A DNA stretch of 64,000 nucleotides from Sphingomonas sp. SORGH_AS_0879 (lineage in GTDB: Bacteria; Pseudomonadota; Alphaproteobacteria; Sphingomonadales; Sphingomonadaceae), in NCBI RefSeq assembly GCF_030819175.1, contig NZ_JAUTBJ010000002.1, forward strand, positions 10,001 through 74,000, given 5' to 3'. A program made the position numbers and the translations under genes. Every line of letters begins with the position of its first letter. The stretch's first letter is position 1. Below the pieces are notes generated by a model, which was not told the DNA's origin, made no database searches, and was given only the letters and a program-made list of their open reading frames with translations. Below are positions 26,550 to 35,108 of the stretch, piece after piece.

Positions 26550-27347
26550 TTACTGAATGGCCGCCGGATTGACCGTCAGCCTGGGCGGATTGATGACCGG
26601 CGGGGCATAGGGCCTGGCGGCGGGCACCGGCTGGCTGGACAGGACCGGCTGGCTCGCCGAGCGCGGCGCGACGGGCGGATTGGCGCTGGCGGCCATGCTC
26701 AGTGGCGAGGCGGCCTGCTCGACCGGGACCATCGTCCCCGCGCGCCAGGCGTCATAGGCGCGGAAGAAGGCGATAAAGGGGGCGTTCAGCTTTTCCAGAT
26801 GCGCCGCCGCGCCGGTTTCGAAACCGTTGGCCGGTCCGCTGCTCACATCCGACAGCACCTGATCGGCGGCGGCGCAGAAGGTCTTGCGCACCGGGGTGAT
26901 GGAGAAGAAATTGTAGAGCCGCGTCATCGCGTCGTCGTAGCGATCGCGCCAGTCGCCGCCCTGCGACTGATACTCCGCCGAATAGCGCTTTTCCGCCGCC
27001 GCCAGCGTGATCCGCTGCACCGTCAGCATGGTGTTGTAGCGGGTGACGATCTGCCCCTCATCCGGCCCGCGACAGGCAAGCGCCGCGACGTTGAGCGCCG
27101 AGCGAAGGTGCCAGATCGTCGCCGCGCTGGTCAGCGAGCGGTTGGGCGTGGCGTAGCTGCCGTCGGGCAGCAGCGCGGGAATCCGCATCCCCGGCGTCGC
27201 GCCGGGCGGCAAGGGTGCCTTGGCATATTGCGGCTGGGGCGCCGGGATCATCACCGGCGGCGGGGCGACCTTGGCGGTTTCGCGCGCGGCGCATCCCGCC
27301 AGCGACAGACCGATCGCCACACCCGATACGATACGCAAACTCGCCAT
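26550..27347 (-). CDS. Lipoprotein of unknown function
   Basis: A 265-residue protein with lipidated Cys19 (GLSLAGC), a Pro-rich segment (PPPVMIPAPQPQYAK), a helical central domain (about 65-195) with two cysteines (AALACRGPDEG and RKTFCAAADQ), and a Pro/Ala/Ser-rich C-terminus ending NPPRLTVNPAAIQ. Probably anchored in the envelope. The start at 27347 is the ATG directly before the signal peptide. No family recognised. Confidence 0.75.
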   Translation of the reverse strand: MASLRIVSGVAIGLSLAGCAARETAKVAPPPVMIPAPQPQYAKAPLPPGATPGMRIPALLPDGSYATPNRSLTSAATIWHLRSALNVAALACRGPDEGQIVTRYNTMLTVQRITLAAAEKRYSAEYQSQGGDWRDRYDDAMTRLYNFFSITPVRKTFCAAADQVLSDVSSGPANGFETGAAAHLEKLNAPFIAFFRAYDAWRAGTMVPVEQAASPLSMAASANPPVAPRSASQPVLSSQPVPAARPYAPPVINPPRLTVNPAAIQ

Positions 27348-27460
27348 GACCCTGATCCCTTCAAGCCCGCCCCCCGGCCGTTGGCGCATATCATGCAGAA
27401 TCGAGGTTAACACGTCGTAAGCCGTGCGATGAAACGAGCCGTATGTCCGAGGGTTCGAAA

Positions 27461-27588
27461 TCCTCCCCGGCACGGGGAGGGGGACCGCCGCGAAGCGGTG
27501 GTGGAGGGGGCTTTCCGCAAAGAACGTGCTATAAGGCAGCCCCCCTCCGTCAGGCCTTCGGCCTGCCACCTCCCCGTGCCGGGGAGGA
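27461..27588. repeat. Family B repeat directly after nitronate monooxygenase gene
   Basis: TCCTCCCCGGCACGGGGAGG at the left and the inverted partner at about 27571-27588, with an inner AGGCCTTCGGCCT hairpin. It abuts the stop codon of the minus-strand NMO gene and could act as its 3' stabiliser or terminator. Confidence 0.85.
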
Positions 27589-28623
27589 TCAGGTGGTGCG
27601 GGCGACCAGCGCGGCGGCGGCCTCCGCCATCAACTGCGCCAGGATATCGGCGATCGGCTCTTCCTTCGTCACCATGCCGACCGACTGGCCCGCCATCACC
27701 GAGCCATGCTCGACATCGCCCTCGATCACCGCGCGACGCAGCGCCCCCGCCCAATAATGCTCGATCTGGAGTTGCGCCTCCATCATCGCGACCTTGCCCT
27801 CGTCCAGCGCCTGGGCGACTTCGCGCTGCTTGGCGGTGAAGAGTTCGCCGCCCGCATTCTTGAGCGCGCGGACCGGGATGACCGGCAGGCGCGGGTCGAT
27901 CTGCACGCTCGCCACCGCGTCGCGGGCCGAGGCGCGGATGAACGCATTCTTGAAATTGGGGTGCGCGATCGATTCGGTCGCGCAGACGAAGCGGGTGCCA
28001 AGCTGCACCCCCGCCGCGCCCATGTCGAGATAGGCGGCGATCGCCTCGCCACGGCCGATGCCGCCCGCGACGAAGACGGGCACCTGCTCCGCGATCTCCG
28101 GCAACATCTCTTGCGCCAGCACGCTGGTCGAGACGGGACCGATATGGCCGCCCGCCTCCATCCCCTCGATCACCAGCGCATCGACGCCCGAGCGGATCAG
28201 CTTCTTGGCCAACGACAACGCGGGCGCGAAGCAGATGACCTTGGCCCCCGTCTCCTTGATCGCCTCCAGCGCGCCCTTGGGCGGCAGGCCGCCCGCCAGC
28301 ACGACATGGCCGACCCGGTGACGGCCGCACACCGCGATCAGGTCGAACAGCTGCGGGTGCATGGTGATCAGGTTCACGCCGAACGGGCGGCTGGTCATCG
28401 CCCTGGTCGCGGCGATTTCGGTATCGAGCAGGTCCGGGGTCATCGCCCCGCACGCGATCACGCCGAAGCCGCCCGCATTGGACATGGCGGAGACGAGGTT
28501 GCGCTCCGACACCCAGGACATGGCGCCCGCCATGATCGCCATGTCGGCGCCGAGGAATTCGGCCCCGCGCGCCATGCGGGTGGCCAGGCGCTGTTCGCCG
28601 GTGGTGATGAGGGTGTCGGTCAT
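27589..28623 (-). CDS. Nitronate monooxygenase-family FMN enzyme
   Basis: A 344-residue TIM-barrel flavoprotein. GGFGVIACGAM at the N-terminus, EGMEAGGHIGP (phosphate-binding and active-site region, with the conserved His), and the FMN phosphate loop FVAGGIGRGEAIAAYL are visible. Members oxidise alkyl nitronates or act as 2-nitropropane dioxygenase-like or enoyl reductase-like enzymes, so the substrate is uncertain. The start at 28623 is preferred; the longer frame is translated repeat DNA. Monocistronic. Confidence 0.9.
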   Translation of the reverse strand: MTDTLITTGEQRLATRMARGAEFLGADMAIMAGAMSWVSERNLVSAMSNAGGFGVIACGAMTPDLLDTEIAATRAMTSRPFGVNLITMHPQLFDLIAVCGRHRVGHVVLAGGLPPKGALEAIKETGAKVICFAPALSLAKKLIRSGVDALVIEGMEAGGHIGPVSTSVLAQEMLPEIAEQVPVFVAGGIGRGEAIAAYLDMGAAGVQLGTRFVCATESIAHPNFKNAFIRASARDAVASVQIDPRLPVIPVRALKNAGGELFTAKQREVAQALDEGKVAMMEAQLQIEHYWAGALRRAVIEGDVEHGSVMAGQSVGMVTKEEPIADILAQLMAEAAAALVARTT

Positions 28624-28923
28624 CGGCGCTCCATGCCGTGGAGAGGGCCGGACGGCAAGATTTGGTTCACGCGAAGCCGCGATGGCGCGAAGAAGAAGGG
28701 GTTCGCGCAGAGGCGCAGAGGACGCAGAGGGGTTTCGCACGCGGCAGCGCAATAACTTTCTTAACGGGCGTCGAGAAGAGCAGAGCGTGTGGCCGGACAC
28801 GCCACCTCTGCGCTCTCTGCGCCTCTGCGCGAACCAATCTTTTGAATACGCTTCGCGTCTTCGCGGCTTCGCGCGAACAAAACAAACCCCTCCCCGAACC
28901 GATGCCGGAGAGGAGCAACCAGA
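28624..28923. other. 300-bp gap filled by nested repeats
   Basis: No gene is supported between nitronate monooxygenase and lysC. Nearly the whole gap is the nested repeat at 28664-28878, leaving about 40 bp on each side. Both genes run on the minus strand, so the repeat lies downstream of lysC and upstream of the NMO gene. Confidence 0.75.
28664..28878. repeat. Family D element nested within a related outer element
   Basis: The inner element 28700-28835 has 31-bp terminal inverted repeats with two mismatches (left end GGTTCGCGCAGAGGCGCAGA). The outer pair, GGTTCACGCGAAGCCGCG from 28664 and its partner ending at 28878, has a different but related unit (CGCGAAG instead of CGCAGAG). A family D element has therefore apparently inserted in an older, diverged relative. 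Confidence 0.85.
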
Positions 28924-30174
28924 TTACGCCACCTCGGCGTCTAGGCCGTATGCTGTGTGCAGGACCCGCACCGCCAGCTCGGTATAATCCTCTTCGATCA
29001 GCACGCTGACCTTGATCTCCGAGGTGGTGATCGCAAGGATGTTGATCCCGCGCGCGCCCAGCGTCTGGAACATGGTCGACGCCACGCCCGCATGGCTGCG
29101 CATGCCCACGCCGACGACCGAAATCTTGGCGACCCGCGTGTCATGGACCAACGTGGCATAGCCGATTTCGCCGCTCGCCTTTTCCAGCACGTCCAGACTC
29201 CGCGCCAGGTCGGCGGACGGCACGGTGAAGGTCACGTCGGTCGAGCCGGTCGAATGCGCGATATTCTGGACGATCATGTCCACATTGATCCCCGCATCGG
29301 CCAGCGGCGCGAAGATCGATCCGACCGCGCCGGGGCGGTCCGGCACGGCGGTCAGGGTGATCTTGGCTTCGTTCTTGTCATGCGCGATGCCGGTGATGAG
29401 CTGGCGTTCCATATCGTCGATTTCCTCTTCGCCCACGATCAACGTGCCGCGATGTCCGTCTTCGTCCCGTGCGTCGTCGAACGAGCTGAGCACTCGCACC
29501 CGCACCTGTTCCTTCATCGCCAGACCCACCGAGCGGGTCTGGAGCACCTTGGCGCCGACGCTGGCGAGTTCCAGCATCTCTTCATAGGTGACCTTCGACA
29601 GCTTGCGCGCGCGGGGCACGATGCGCGGGTCGGTCGTATAGACGCCGTCGACATCGGTATAGATGTCGCACCGCTCCGCCTTCATCGCCGCCGCGACCGC
29701 GACCGCGCTGGTGTCCGATCCGCCGCGCCCCAGCGTCGTGACCCGGTTGCCCTCAGCCACGCCCTGGAAGCCCGGGATCACCGCGACCACGCCGCTGGCC
29801 AGGCTCTGGTCGAGCGCGGTCGTGTCGATCTCGCCGATCCGTGCCTTCGCAAAGGCGGTGTCGGTGTGGATCGGCAATTGCCAGCCCAGCCAGGACCGCG
29901 CGGGTACGCCCATCGCCTGGAGCGTGATCGCCAGCAGCCCGCTGGTGATCTGTTCGCCCGCCGAGACGACGACGTCATATTCCTGGGGATCGTAAAGCGA
30001 CGAGGCCTCGCGGCAGAAACCGACCAGCCGGTCGGTCTCGCCCGCCATCGCGGAGACGACGACCGCGACCTCATGGCCCGCCTCCACCTCGCGTTTGACC
30101 CGCGCCGCCACGTTGCGGATGCGCTCGATTCCGGCCATCGAGGTGCCGCCGAACTTCATCACGATACGGGCCAT
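28924..30174 (-). CDS. lysC: Aspartate kinase
   Basis: First step of the aspartate pathway to lysine, threonine and methionine. 416 residues, class-II style. VMKFGGTSMAG begins the kinase domain, GRGGSDTSAVAVA and TDVDGVYTTDPR form the ATP/aspartate site, and two ACT domains at about 265-400 (TLTAVPDRPGAVGSIFAPLA and ISVVGVGMRSHAGVAS) provide feedback control. Alphaproteobacterial members are often inhibited by Lys plus Thr. thrC, for a later step, is 23 kb away. Divergent from ubiG across 54 bp. Confidence 0.95.
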   Translation of the reverse strand: MARIVMKFGGTSMAGIERIRNVAARVKREVEAGHEVAVVVSAMAGETDRLVGFCREASSLYDPQEYDVVVSAGEQITSGLLAITLQAMGVPARSWLGWQLPIHTDTAFAKARIGEIDTTALDQSLASGVVAVIPGFQGVAEGNRVTTLGRGGSDTSAVAVAAAMKAERCDIYTDVDGVYTTDPRIVPRARKLSKVTYEEMLELASVGAKVLQTRSVGLAMKEQVRVRVLSSFDDARDEDGHRGTLIVGEEEIDDMERQLITGIAHDKNEAKITLTAVPDRPGAVGSIFAPLADAGINVDMIVQNIAHSTGSTDVTFTVPSADLARSLDVLEKASGEIGYATLVHDTRVAKISVVGVGMRSHAGVASTMFQTLGARGINILAITTSEIKVSVLIEEDYTELAVRVLHTAYGLDAEVA

Positions 30175-30228
30175 GCGGTTTTTGCCAATCTCCTTGGGGT
30201 AAAACGGCGGTCCTGATAGGTAGCCCCC

Positions 30229-30966
30229 ATGACGAACGCAAGCCATTTGAACGATTCTACCATTATCGGGGCCGAAGCCGCACATTTCGGAAAGATGGCC
30301 GCCCAATGGTGGGACCCCAAGGGATCGAGCGCGATGCTCCATCGGCTCAACCCGCCCCGGCTGCGCTATATTCGCGAGCAGATCGACCTGCATTGGGATG
30401 CCGATGGACAGGGATTCACGCCGCTGGCGGGCAAGCGCGCGCTCGATGTGGGTTGCGGCGCGGGGCTGTTGTGCGAGCCGCTCGCCCGGCTGGGGGCGGA
30501 GGTGACGGGGCTCGACGCCGCGCCGGAGAATGTCGCGGTCGCCGCCGCCCATGCCGCGCAATCGGGGCTGGAAATTCATTACCGCGCGGGCAGCGTCGAT
30601 GGGCTGGCGGGCGAGACGTTCGACCTCGTCACCTCGCTGGAGGTGATCGAGCATGTCGCGGATCCGGCGCGATTCGTGCGCGGTCTGGCCGATGCGCTGG
30701 CGCCGGGCGGGCTGATGATCCTGTCGACGCCCAACCGGACGCCGTTGTCGAAGCTGGCGCTGATTACGCTGGCGGAGGGGACGGGCACGATCCCCAAGGG
30801 CACGCATGACTGGTCGAAATTCCTGACGCCCGAGGAACTGACCGCGCTGCTGACCGACGCGGGGCTGACGGTGCGCGACGTGCGGGGGCTCAGCTTCTCC
30901 CCGACCAGGGGGTTCACGGTCAGCGACTCGACCGCGCTAGATTATTTCGTGACGGCGACTCGCTGA
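30229..30966 (+). CDS. ubiG: Ubiquinone biosynthesis O-methyltransferase
   Basis: Catalyses the two O-methylations of ubiquinone synthesis at the membrane face. 245 residues, SAM-dependent. The SAM site is DVGCGAGLLCEPLARLGAEV, followed by GLDAAPENV. KMAAQWWDPKGSSAMLHRLN near the N-terminus is diagnostic for UbiG, as is THDWSKFLTPEEL. It has a short gap to divergent lysC and ends at a family B repeat. Confidence 0.95.
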   Translation: MTNASHLNDSTIIGAEAAHFGKMAAQWWDPKGSSAMLHRLNPPRLRYIREQIDLHWDADGQGFTPLAGKRALDVGCGAGLLCEPLARLGAEVTGLDAAPENVAVAAAHAAQSGLEIHYRAGSVDGLAGETFDLVTSLEVIEHVADPARFVRGLADALAPGGLMILSTPNRTPLSKLALITLAEGTGTIPKGTHDWSKFLTPEELTALLTDAGLTVRDVRGLSFSPTRGFTVSDSTALDYFVTATR

Positions 30967-30977
30967 CGTCCCTCATT

Positions 30978-31080
30978 CTCCCCTCCCCTTCGGGGGAGGG
31001 GCCGGGGGTGGGGTGCTGCCGCAAACCCGGCGCCCGTGGAAAGGCCCCACCCCAACCCCTCCCCTGAAGGGGAGGGGCTT
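30978..31080. repeat. Family B repeat between ubiG and the GT-C gene
   Basis: CCCCTCCCCTTCGGGGGAGG hairpin at the left and CCCCTCCCCTGAAGGGGAGG at the right, with GGGTGGGG and CCCCACCCC arms inside. It ends 15 bp before the next start codon, so it could hinder or isolate translation of that gene. Confidence 0.85.
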
Positions 31081-31095
31081 GTTCGGATCACCCTT

Positions 31096-32547
31096 ATGTC
31101 CTCACATTTAAAACCATCGGCGATACGCCCCACCGGCTCTGCCGCCCACCGCCTGCTGATCCTTTTCGCCGTCGCACTGGCCGCCCGCGTGGCAACCTTC
31201 AGCAATCCGGTGGTGCATGTGGATGAGGAATTCTATTTCTTCACCGGCCATGCGATGTGGCAGGGGGCTTGGCCGTTCGTCGATGTGTGGGACCGCAAGC
31301 CGATCGGGCTGTTCCTGCTCTACGCCCTGCCCGCCGCGTTCGGCTTTCCGGCGGGGATCTGGGCCTATCAGGCGATGGCGCTGGCGAGCGTGGTCGCGAC
31401 CGGCTGGCTGATCGCCCGAATGGCCGAGCGGCTGGGCGGGGGCGCGGGCGCGACGGCGGCGGGGATCGCCTATATCCTGTGGCTCGACGTCCTTGGCGGA
31501 CAGGGGGGCCAAGCGCCGGTCTTCTACAATCTGCTGATGATCGGGGCGGCGTGGCTGATCCTCGAATCGGACGCACGGGGTTCGCGGATGCCCGGGCTTG
31601 GTGCGATGGCGCTGGTCGGTGTCGTCCTCCAGATCAAATATTCGGCGGTGTTCGAGGGGATGGTGTTCGGCCTCTGGCTGCTCGGTGCCGAGTGGCGGCG
31701 GAGCCGATCGCCGCTGGCCCTGATTCCCTATGGCATAGCGCTTATCGTCATCGCGCTGACCCCGACCCTGGCGGCGGCGGGAGTCTATGCCGCCATCGGG
31801 CAGTGGGATGCGTTTCTCTACGCCAATTTCCTGTCGATCTTCCATCGCAACCCCGATCCTTTGCCCGAACTGGCGGGCAATCTGGGGCAGATGGTGCTGA
31901 TCCTCTCGCCCATCGTCACGCTGGCGGTGCTGGGGTTGAAGCGGACGTGGCGGGAGGACAGCGGAAAGACCTTGCTGGCCGTCTGGCTGGGCGCGGCGAT
32001 CATCGGCGTGCTGCTGTTCCGACCCTGGTTCGACCATTATGGCCTGCCGATCCTGCTTCCCGCCTGTACCGCCGCCGCCGCGATGCTGGGTCGTGAAGAC
32101 TGGCGGCGACGCGACACCCCTGCCCTGCTGCTGACCGTGGCGCTGGCGGGGCAGATCGTGCTGCTATCGCTGCGTCACGAGCGCGGTGACGGCGCGGAGT
32201 TCGCCGCTCTGTCCGACGCGGTCGGCAAGGGGCCGGGCTGCCTGTACGTCTATTCTGGCACCACCATGCTCTATGTCGCGACACGGCGTTGCACCCTGTC
32301 GCGCTACATCGTGCCCGCGCATCTCAGCCGGGCGCGCGAAGCCGGGGCCACCGGCGTCGACCAGGATGCCGAGATCGCCCGCATTCTCGCCCAGCGGCCC
32401 GGCGTGGTCGTGATGCGCCCAACCTATAATGGCGAGCGGTCCGCCGCCCATGCCCGCGTGCTGACGGCGATGGAGGATGGATACCGGCTGACCGCGAAAC
32501 TGCCGATGGGCAATGAGATGATCCGCGTCTATAAATCCACACGATGA
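31096..32547 (+). CDS. GT-C fold glycosyltransferase family 39-like
   Basis: A 483-residue polytopic protein of the ArnT/PMT-like (GT39/GT83) type, which uses a polyprenyl-phosphate sugar. VVHVDEEFYFFTGHAMWQG (first periplasmic loop) carries the acidic pair expected for catalysis, and KPIGLFLLYALP starts the next helices. About ten helices follow, and the last 140 residues are a soluble periplasmic domain. The start is the ATG at 31096; an upstream ATG in the repeat is unlikely. It overlaps the DUF2334 gene by 4 bp. Confidence 0.83.
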   Translation: MSSHLKPSAIRPTGSAAHRLLILFAVALAARVATFSNPVVHVDEEFYFFTGHAMWQGAWPFVDVWDRKPIGLFLLYALPAAFGFPAGIWAYQAMALASVVATGWLIARMAERLGGGAGATAAGIAYILWLDVLGGQGGQAPVFYNLLMIGAAWLILESDARGSRMPGLGAMALVGVVLQIKYSAVFEGMVFGLWLLGAEWRRSRSPLALIPYGIALIVIALTPTLAAAGVYAAIGQWDAFLYANFLSIFHRNPDPLPELAGNLGQMVLILSPIVTLAVLGLKRTWREDSGKTLLAVWLGAAIIGVLLFRPWFDHYGLPILLPACTAAAAMLGREDWRRRDTPALLLTVALAGQIVLLSLRHERGDGAEFAALSDAVGKGPGCLYVYSGTTMLYVATRRCTLSRYIVPAHLSRAREAGATGVDQDAEIARILAQRPGVVVMRPTYNGERSAAHARVLTAMEDGYRLTAKLPMGNEMIRVYKSTR

Positions 32548-33282
32548 AACGCCTTCTCGCCTCGATCCATGACGTGTCCCCCCGGTTCGAGGGAGCGGTC
32601 GATGCGCTGTTCGACCGGCTGTCGGGGCATTTGGGGGGCCCGCGCCTCGCCATGCTGGTCATCCCCGACCATTGGAACAGCGCGCCGATCGCGCCGGGCA
32701 CGCCCTTCGCCACGCGGTTGCGCGGCTGGGCGGACATGGGAATCGAGATGTTCGTCCATGGCTGGTCGCACAAGGACGACATGGTCCACACCGACTCGAA
32801 GACCGCATTGAAGGCCAGGCACATGACGGCGGGCGAAGGCGAGTTCGTCGGACTGGACCGCGCCGAAGCGCTGCGCCGGATGCAACGCGGCACCGCGCTG
32901 ATCGAGGATATCATCGGCCGCCGCGCGACCGGCTTCATCGCGCCGGCCTGGCTCTATTCGGACGAGGCGCGCCTGGCGCTGGGCGATGCCGGATTCGCGC
33001 TGCGCGGAGGATCATTTCCGCGTCTGGACACCGACCGACGGCAAGGTCGTCGCGCGGGGGCCGGTCGTCACCTGGGCGAGTCGGTCGCGCGGGCGGCAGT
33101 TGAGCTCGCTCGCCGCCGCCGCCGTCCTGCGCCATGGCCTGCGCCCGACCTCTGTGGCGCGGGTCGCGGTGCATCCGGGCGACAATGGCGTGCCCGCGCT
33201 GCTCGACAGCATCGACAAGACCTATTCGCGGCTGGCGCGGACGCACACACCGTCTCGCTATGCGGATTTGCTGGCCGCCTGA
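32544..33282 (+). pseudogene. DUF2334/polysaccharide deacetylase-like gene, frameshifted
   Basis: Encodes a protein of about 245 residues resembling polysaccharide deacetylases of the DUF2334 group. The N-terminal motif SIHDVSPRF (HDVSP with the metal Asp), MFVHGWSHKDD (HxxxH-type metal ligands) and GFIAPAWLYSDE are in one frame up to about 33002. The continuation AEDHFRVWTPTDGKVVARGP to SRYADLLAA is in the next frame. Removing one C at about 33003 (in CTGCGCGGAGG) rejoins them. It overlaps the GT-C gene by 4 bp, suggesting joint action on a glycan. Confidence 0.8.
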
Positions 33283-33283
33283 C

Positions 33284-33388
33284 CCCCACATCCGTTTGCG
33301 CTGAGCGAAGTCGAAGCGCACGCCATGCGCTGGCCGATAGGGAATCCCGTGGCCTTCGACGTCGCTCAGGCTAAACGAAGGTGGGGAC
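33284..33388. repeat. Family C palindromic repeat
   Basis: Ends CCGTTTGCGCTGAGCGAAGT (left) and the inverted partner CTTCGACGTCGCTCAGGCT (right) with outer CCCCAC and GTGGGG arms. It fills the gap between the convergent DUF2334 and GT4 genes. Confidence 0.85.
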
Positions 33389-34573
33389 TCAGGCGGCCAC
33401 CCGCTCGCCCGCTTCCCCATCGAGCAGCCGCTGATAGCGCGCGATCAGCGCCTCGGCATGGTCGCGGTCGCTGAACACCTTGCCCGCCGCGACTCGCGCC
33501 GCGTTGCGCAGGACACGCGGATCACGTGACAGCAGCCGCTCGATCGCCTCGGCACAGGCTGCGCCGTCGCGCGCGCGGAAGGTCTCGGCGAACAGCGGAT
33601 TGGCCACCTCGGCGCATCCGCCATAATCGGGCACCACCAGCGGCAGGCCCGAGGCCAACGCCTCCGACGCGACCAGTCCGAACGTCTCGGTCTCGCAGCC
33701 ATGCACCAGCGCGTCGCAGCTCGCCATGATCCGGGCGAGGCGCGGGCGGTCATAGACCGGGCGGAACAGGCGGATATGCGGGCTGCCCGCGATCCGCTTT
33801 TCCAGCGTCCGGCTGGCGACGCCGCCGCCGATCAGGATCAGCCCGATCGGCCGGGTCGAGGCCACGCGCTCGACCGCATCGATGACCATCGGCCAGCGCT
33901 TTTCGGGGTGATGCCGCCCCAGGCCGAGCAGCAGATGGGCGTCTTCGGGCAGCGCACACTGGGCCAGCAACGCCGCACGCAAACGGTCGTCGCGGTGGTC
34001 GGGCGAGAAGAAATGCCGTTCGATGCCCAGCGGAATGCCCTCATCCACCCGCACGCCGCGCTTGCCCAGCCGCTTGACCAGCGCCGGTCCGTTGGACAGC
34101 ACCAGGTCATAATGGTCGAGGAAGCGGTTCATGTAGCGGCTGTACCAGCTAAACCAGTCCTCCACCCGCTCCTGCGCGACGATGCCGTCCAGCCAGCGAA
34201 CCGGATAGGTGCCGACATTGTCGTTGTGCATGAAGAAGACCTTCTTCGCGCGCCCCTGCCAACTGGCGACGAACCAGGCGGGCTTGGCAGGCGAAGACAC
34301 CTCGACGATATCGGGGTCCAGTTCGTCGAGCAGGCGGCAGACGGGCGCGCCGTCCCAGAACATCCCGTAATTGGTGTCCAGGATCAGGCGCGGCGCCTTG
34401 ATATAGATGATCTTGCCGCCGCCCGGACGCTCCTCGACCACATCCTCGGTGCCGGGGGCCAGGACGATCAGTTCATGGCCCATCTCGGCCAGGATCGCCA
34501 TCTTGCGGTCGATATAGGTCCGCACGCCTCCGCCGGTGGGCGAGTAGAATTCGTTGACGTCGACGATACGCAT
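33389..34573 (-). CDS. GT4 family glycosyltransferase
   Basis: A 394-residue GT-B fold transferase. The N-terminal donor-side Gly loop is SPTGGGVRTYID, the C-terminal domain starts at LLLGLGRHHPEKRWPMVIDA, and the retaining-enzyme E-x7-E motif is in CETETFGLVASEALASG. Likely acts on a lipid- or polyprenol-linked acceptor. It lies downstream of a DUF2141 gene and a membrane protein gene; the three probably form one minus-strand unit. Donor unknown (mannosyl or glucosyl are common). Confidence 0.88.
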   Translation of the reverse strand: MRIVDVNEFYSPTGGGVRTYIDRKMAILAEMGHELIVLAPGTEDVVEERPGGGKIIYIKAPRLILDTNYGMFWDGAPVCRLLDELDPDIVEVSSPAKPAWFVASWQGRAKKVFFMHNDNVGTYPVRWLDGIVAQERVEDWFSWYSRYMNRFLDHYDLVLSNGPALVKRLGKRGVRVDEGIPLGIERHFFSPDHRDDRLRAALLAQCALPEDAHLLLGLGRHHPEKRWPMVIDAVERVASTRPIGLILIGGGVASRTLEKRIAGSPHIRLFRPVYDRPRLARIMASCDALVHGCETETFGLVASEALASGLPLVVPDYGGCAEVANPLFAETFRARDGAACAEAIERLLSRDPRVLRNAARVAAGKVFSDRDHAEALIARYQRLLDGEAGERVAA

Positions 34574-34583
34574 CGTCGTCCCC

Positions 34584-35108
34584 TTACTCTACCGGGCCGA
34601 AACCACCCAGCCCGCGCAGATATTGCGCGCGAATGGTGGTCGTCGCCACACCGTTGGGCACGTCGATCAGCGCGGAGGCGAGCGGCGGCTTGCGGCGGCC
34701 CAGCTTGGTATTGGCGGGAAAGCCCGCCCCGTCGCTCCAGAAGTTGAACTTGTTCTTGCCGTCGCGGTCATGGGTGAAGAGCAGTGCATAGCGGCCGGGG
34801 CGCGGCACGCGGATGCACAGGGCGATCGCGCCACCCCCGGCCGGGGTGGGCACCGACACCCGGCGAAAGGTCTTGCCCGCCCGCTCCAGCACGCTGTCAT
34901 CGGCCAGGAAATCCTCATCGTTCGCGGGATAGAGTTCGAGCTTCAGATTGCCCTTGCGATCCTTCAGCCCCTCGATCCGCGCCAGGATGGCGGGGCCGCC
35001 ATTGGTGCAGGCCGCCGCATCGCTGCCCAGGATCTGCGCGCTCGCCACCTGCGGCATCGCCGCCAGCCCGATCGCCGCCACCGCCACCATCTTCATCACG
35101 CGAATCAT
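34584..35108 (-). CDS. DUF2141 exported protein
   Basis: A 174-residue protein with a signal peptide (about 1-24, cleavage after ASA) and a DUF2141 beta-sandwich of unknown role (about 35-170): GNLKLELYPANDEDFL, then PRPGRYALLFTHDRDGKNKF and the closing WSDGAGFPAN. Two cysteines (AACTNG and ALCIRV) could pair. The start at 35108 overlaps the stop of the upstream membrane protein by 4 bp and it ends 10 bp before the GT4 start. Confidence 0.87.
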   Translation of the reverse strand: MIRVMKMVAVAAIGLAAMPQVASAQILGSDAAACTNGGPAILARIEGLKDRKGNLKLELYPANDEDFLADDSVLERAGKTFRRVSVPTPAGGGAIALCIRVPRPGRYALLFTHDRDGKNKFNFWSDGAGFPANTKLGRRKPPLASALIDVPNGVATTTIRAQYLRGLGGFGPVE

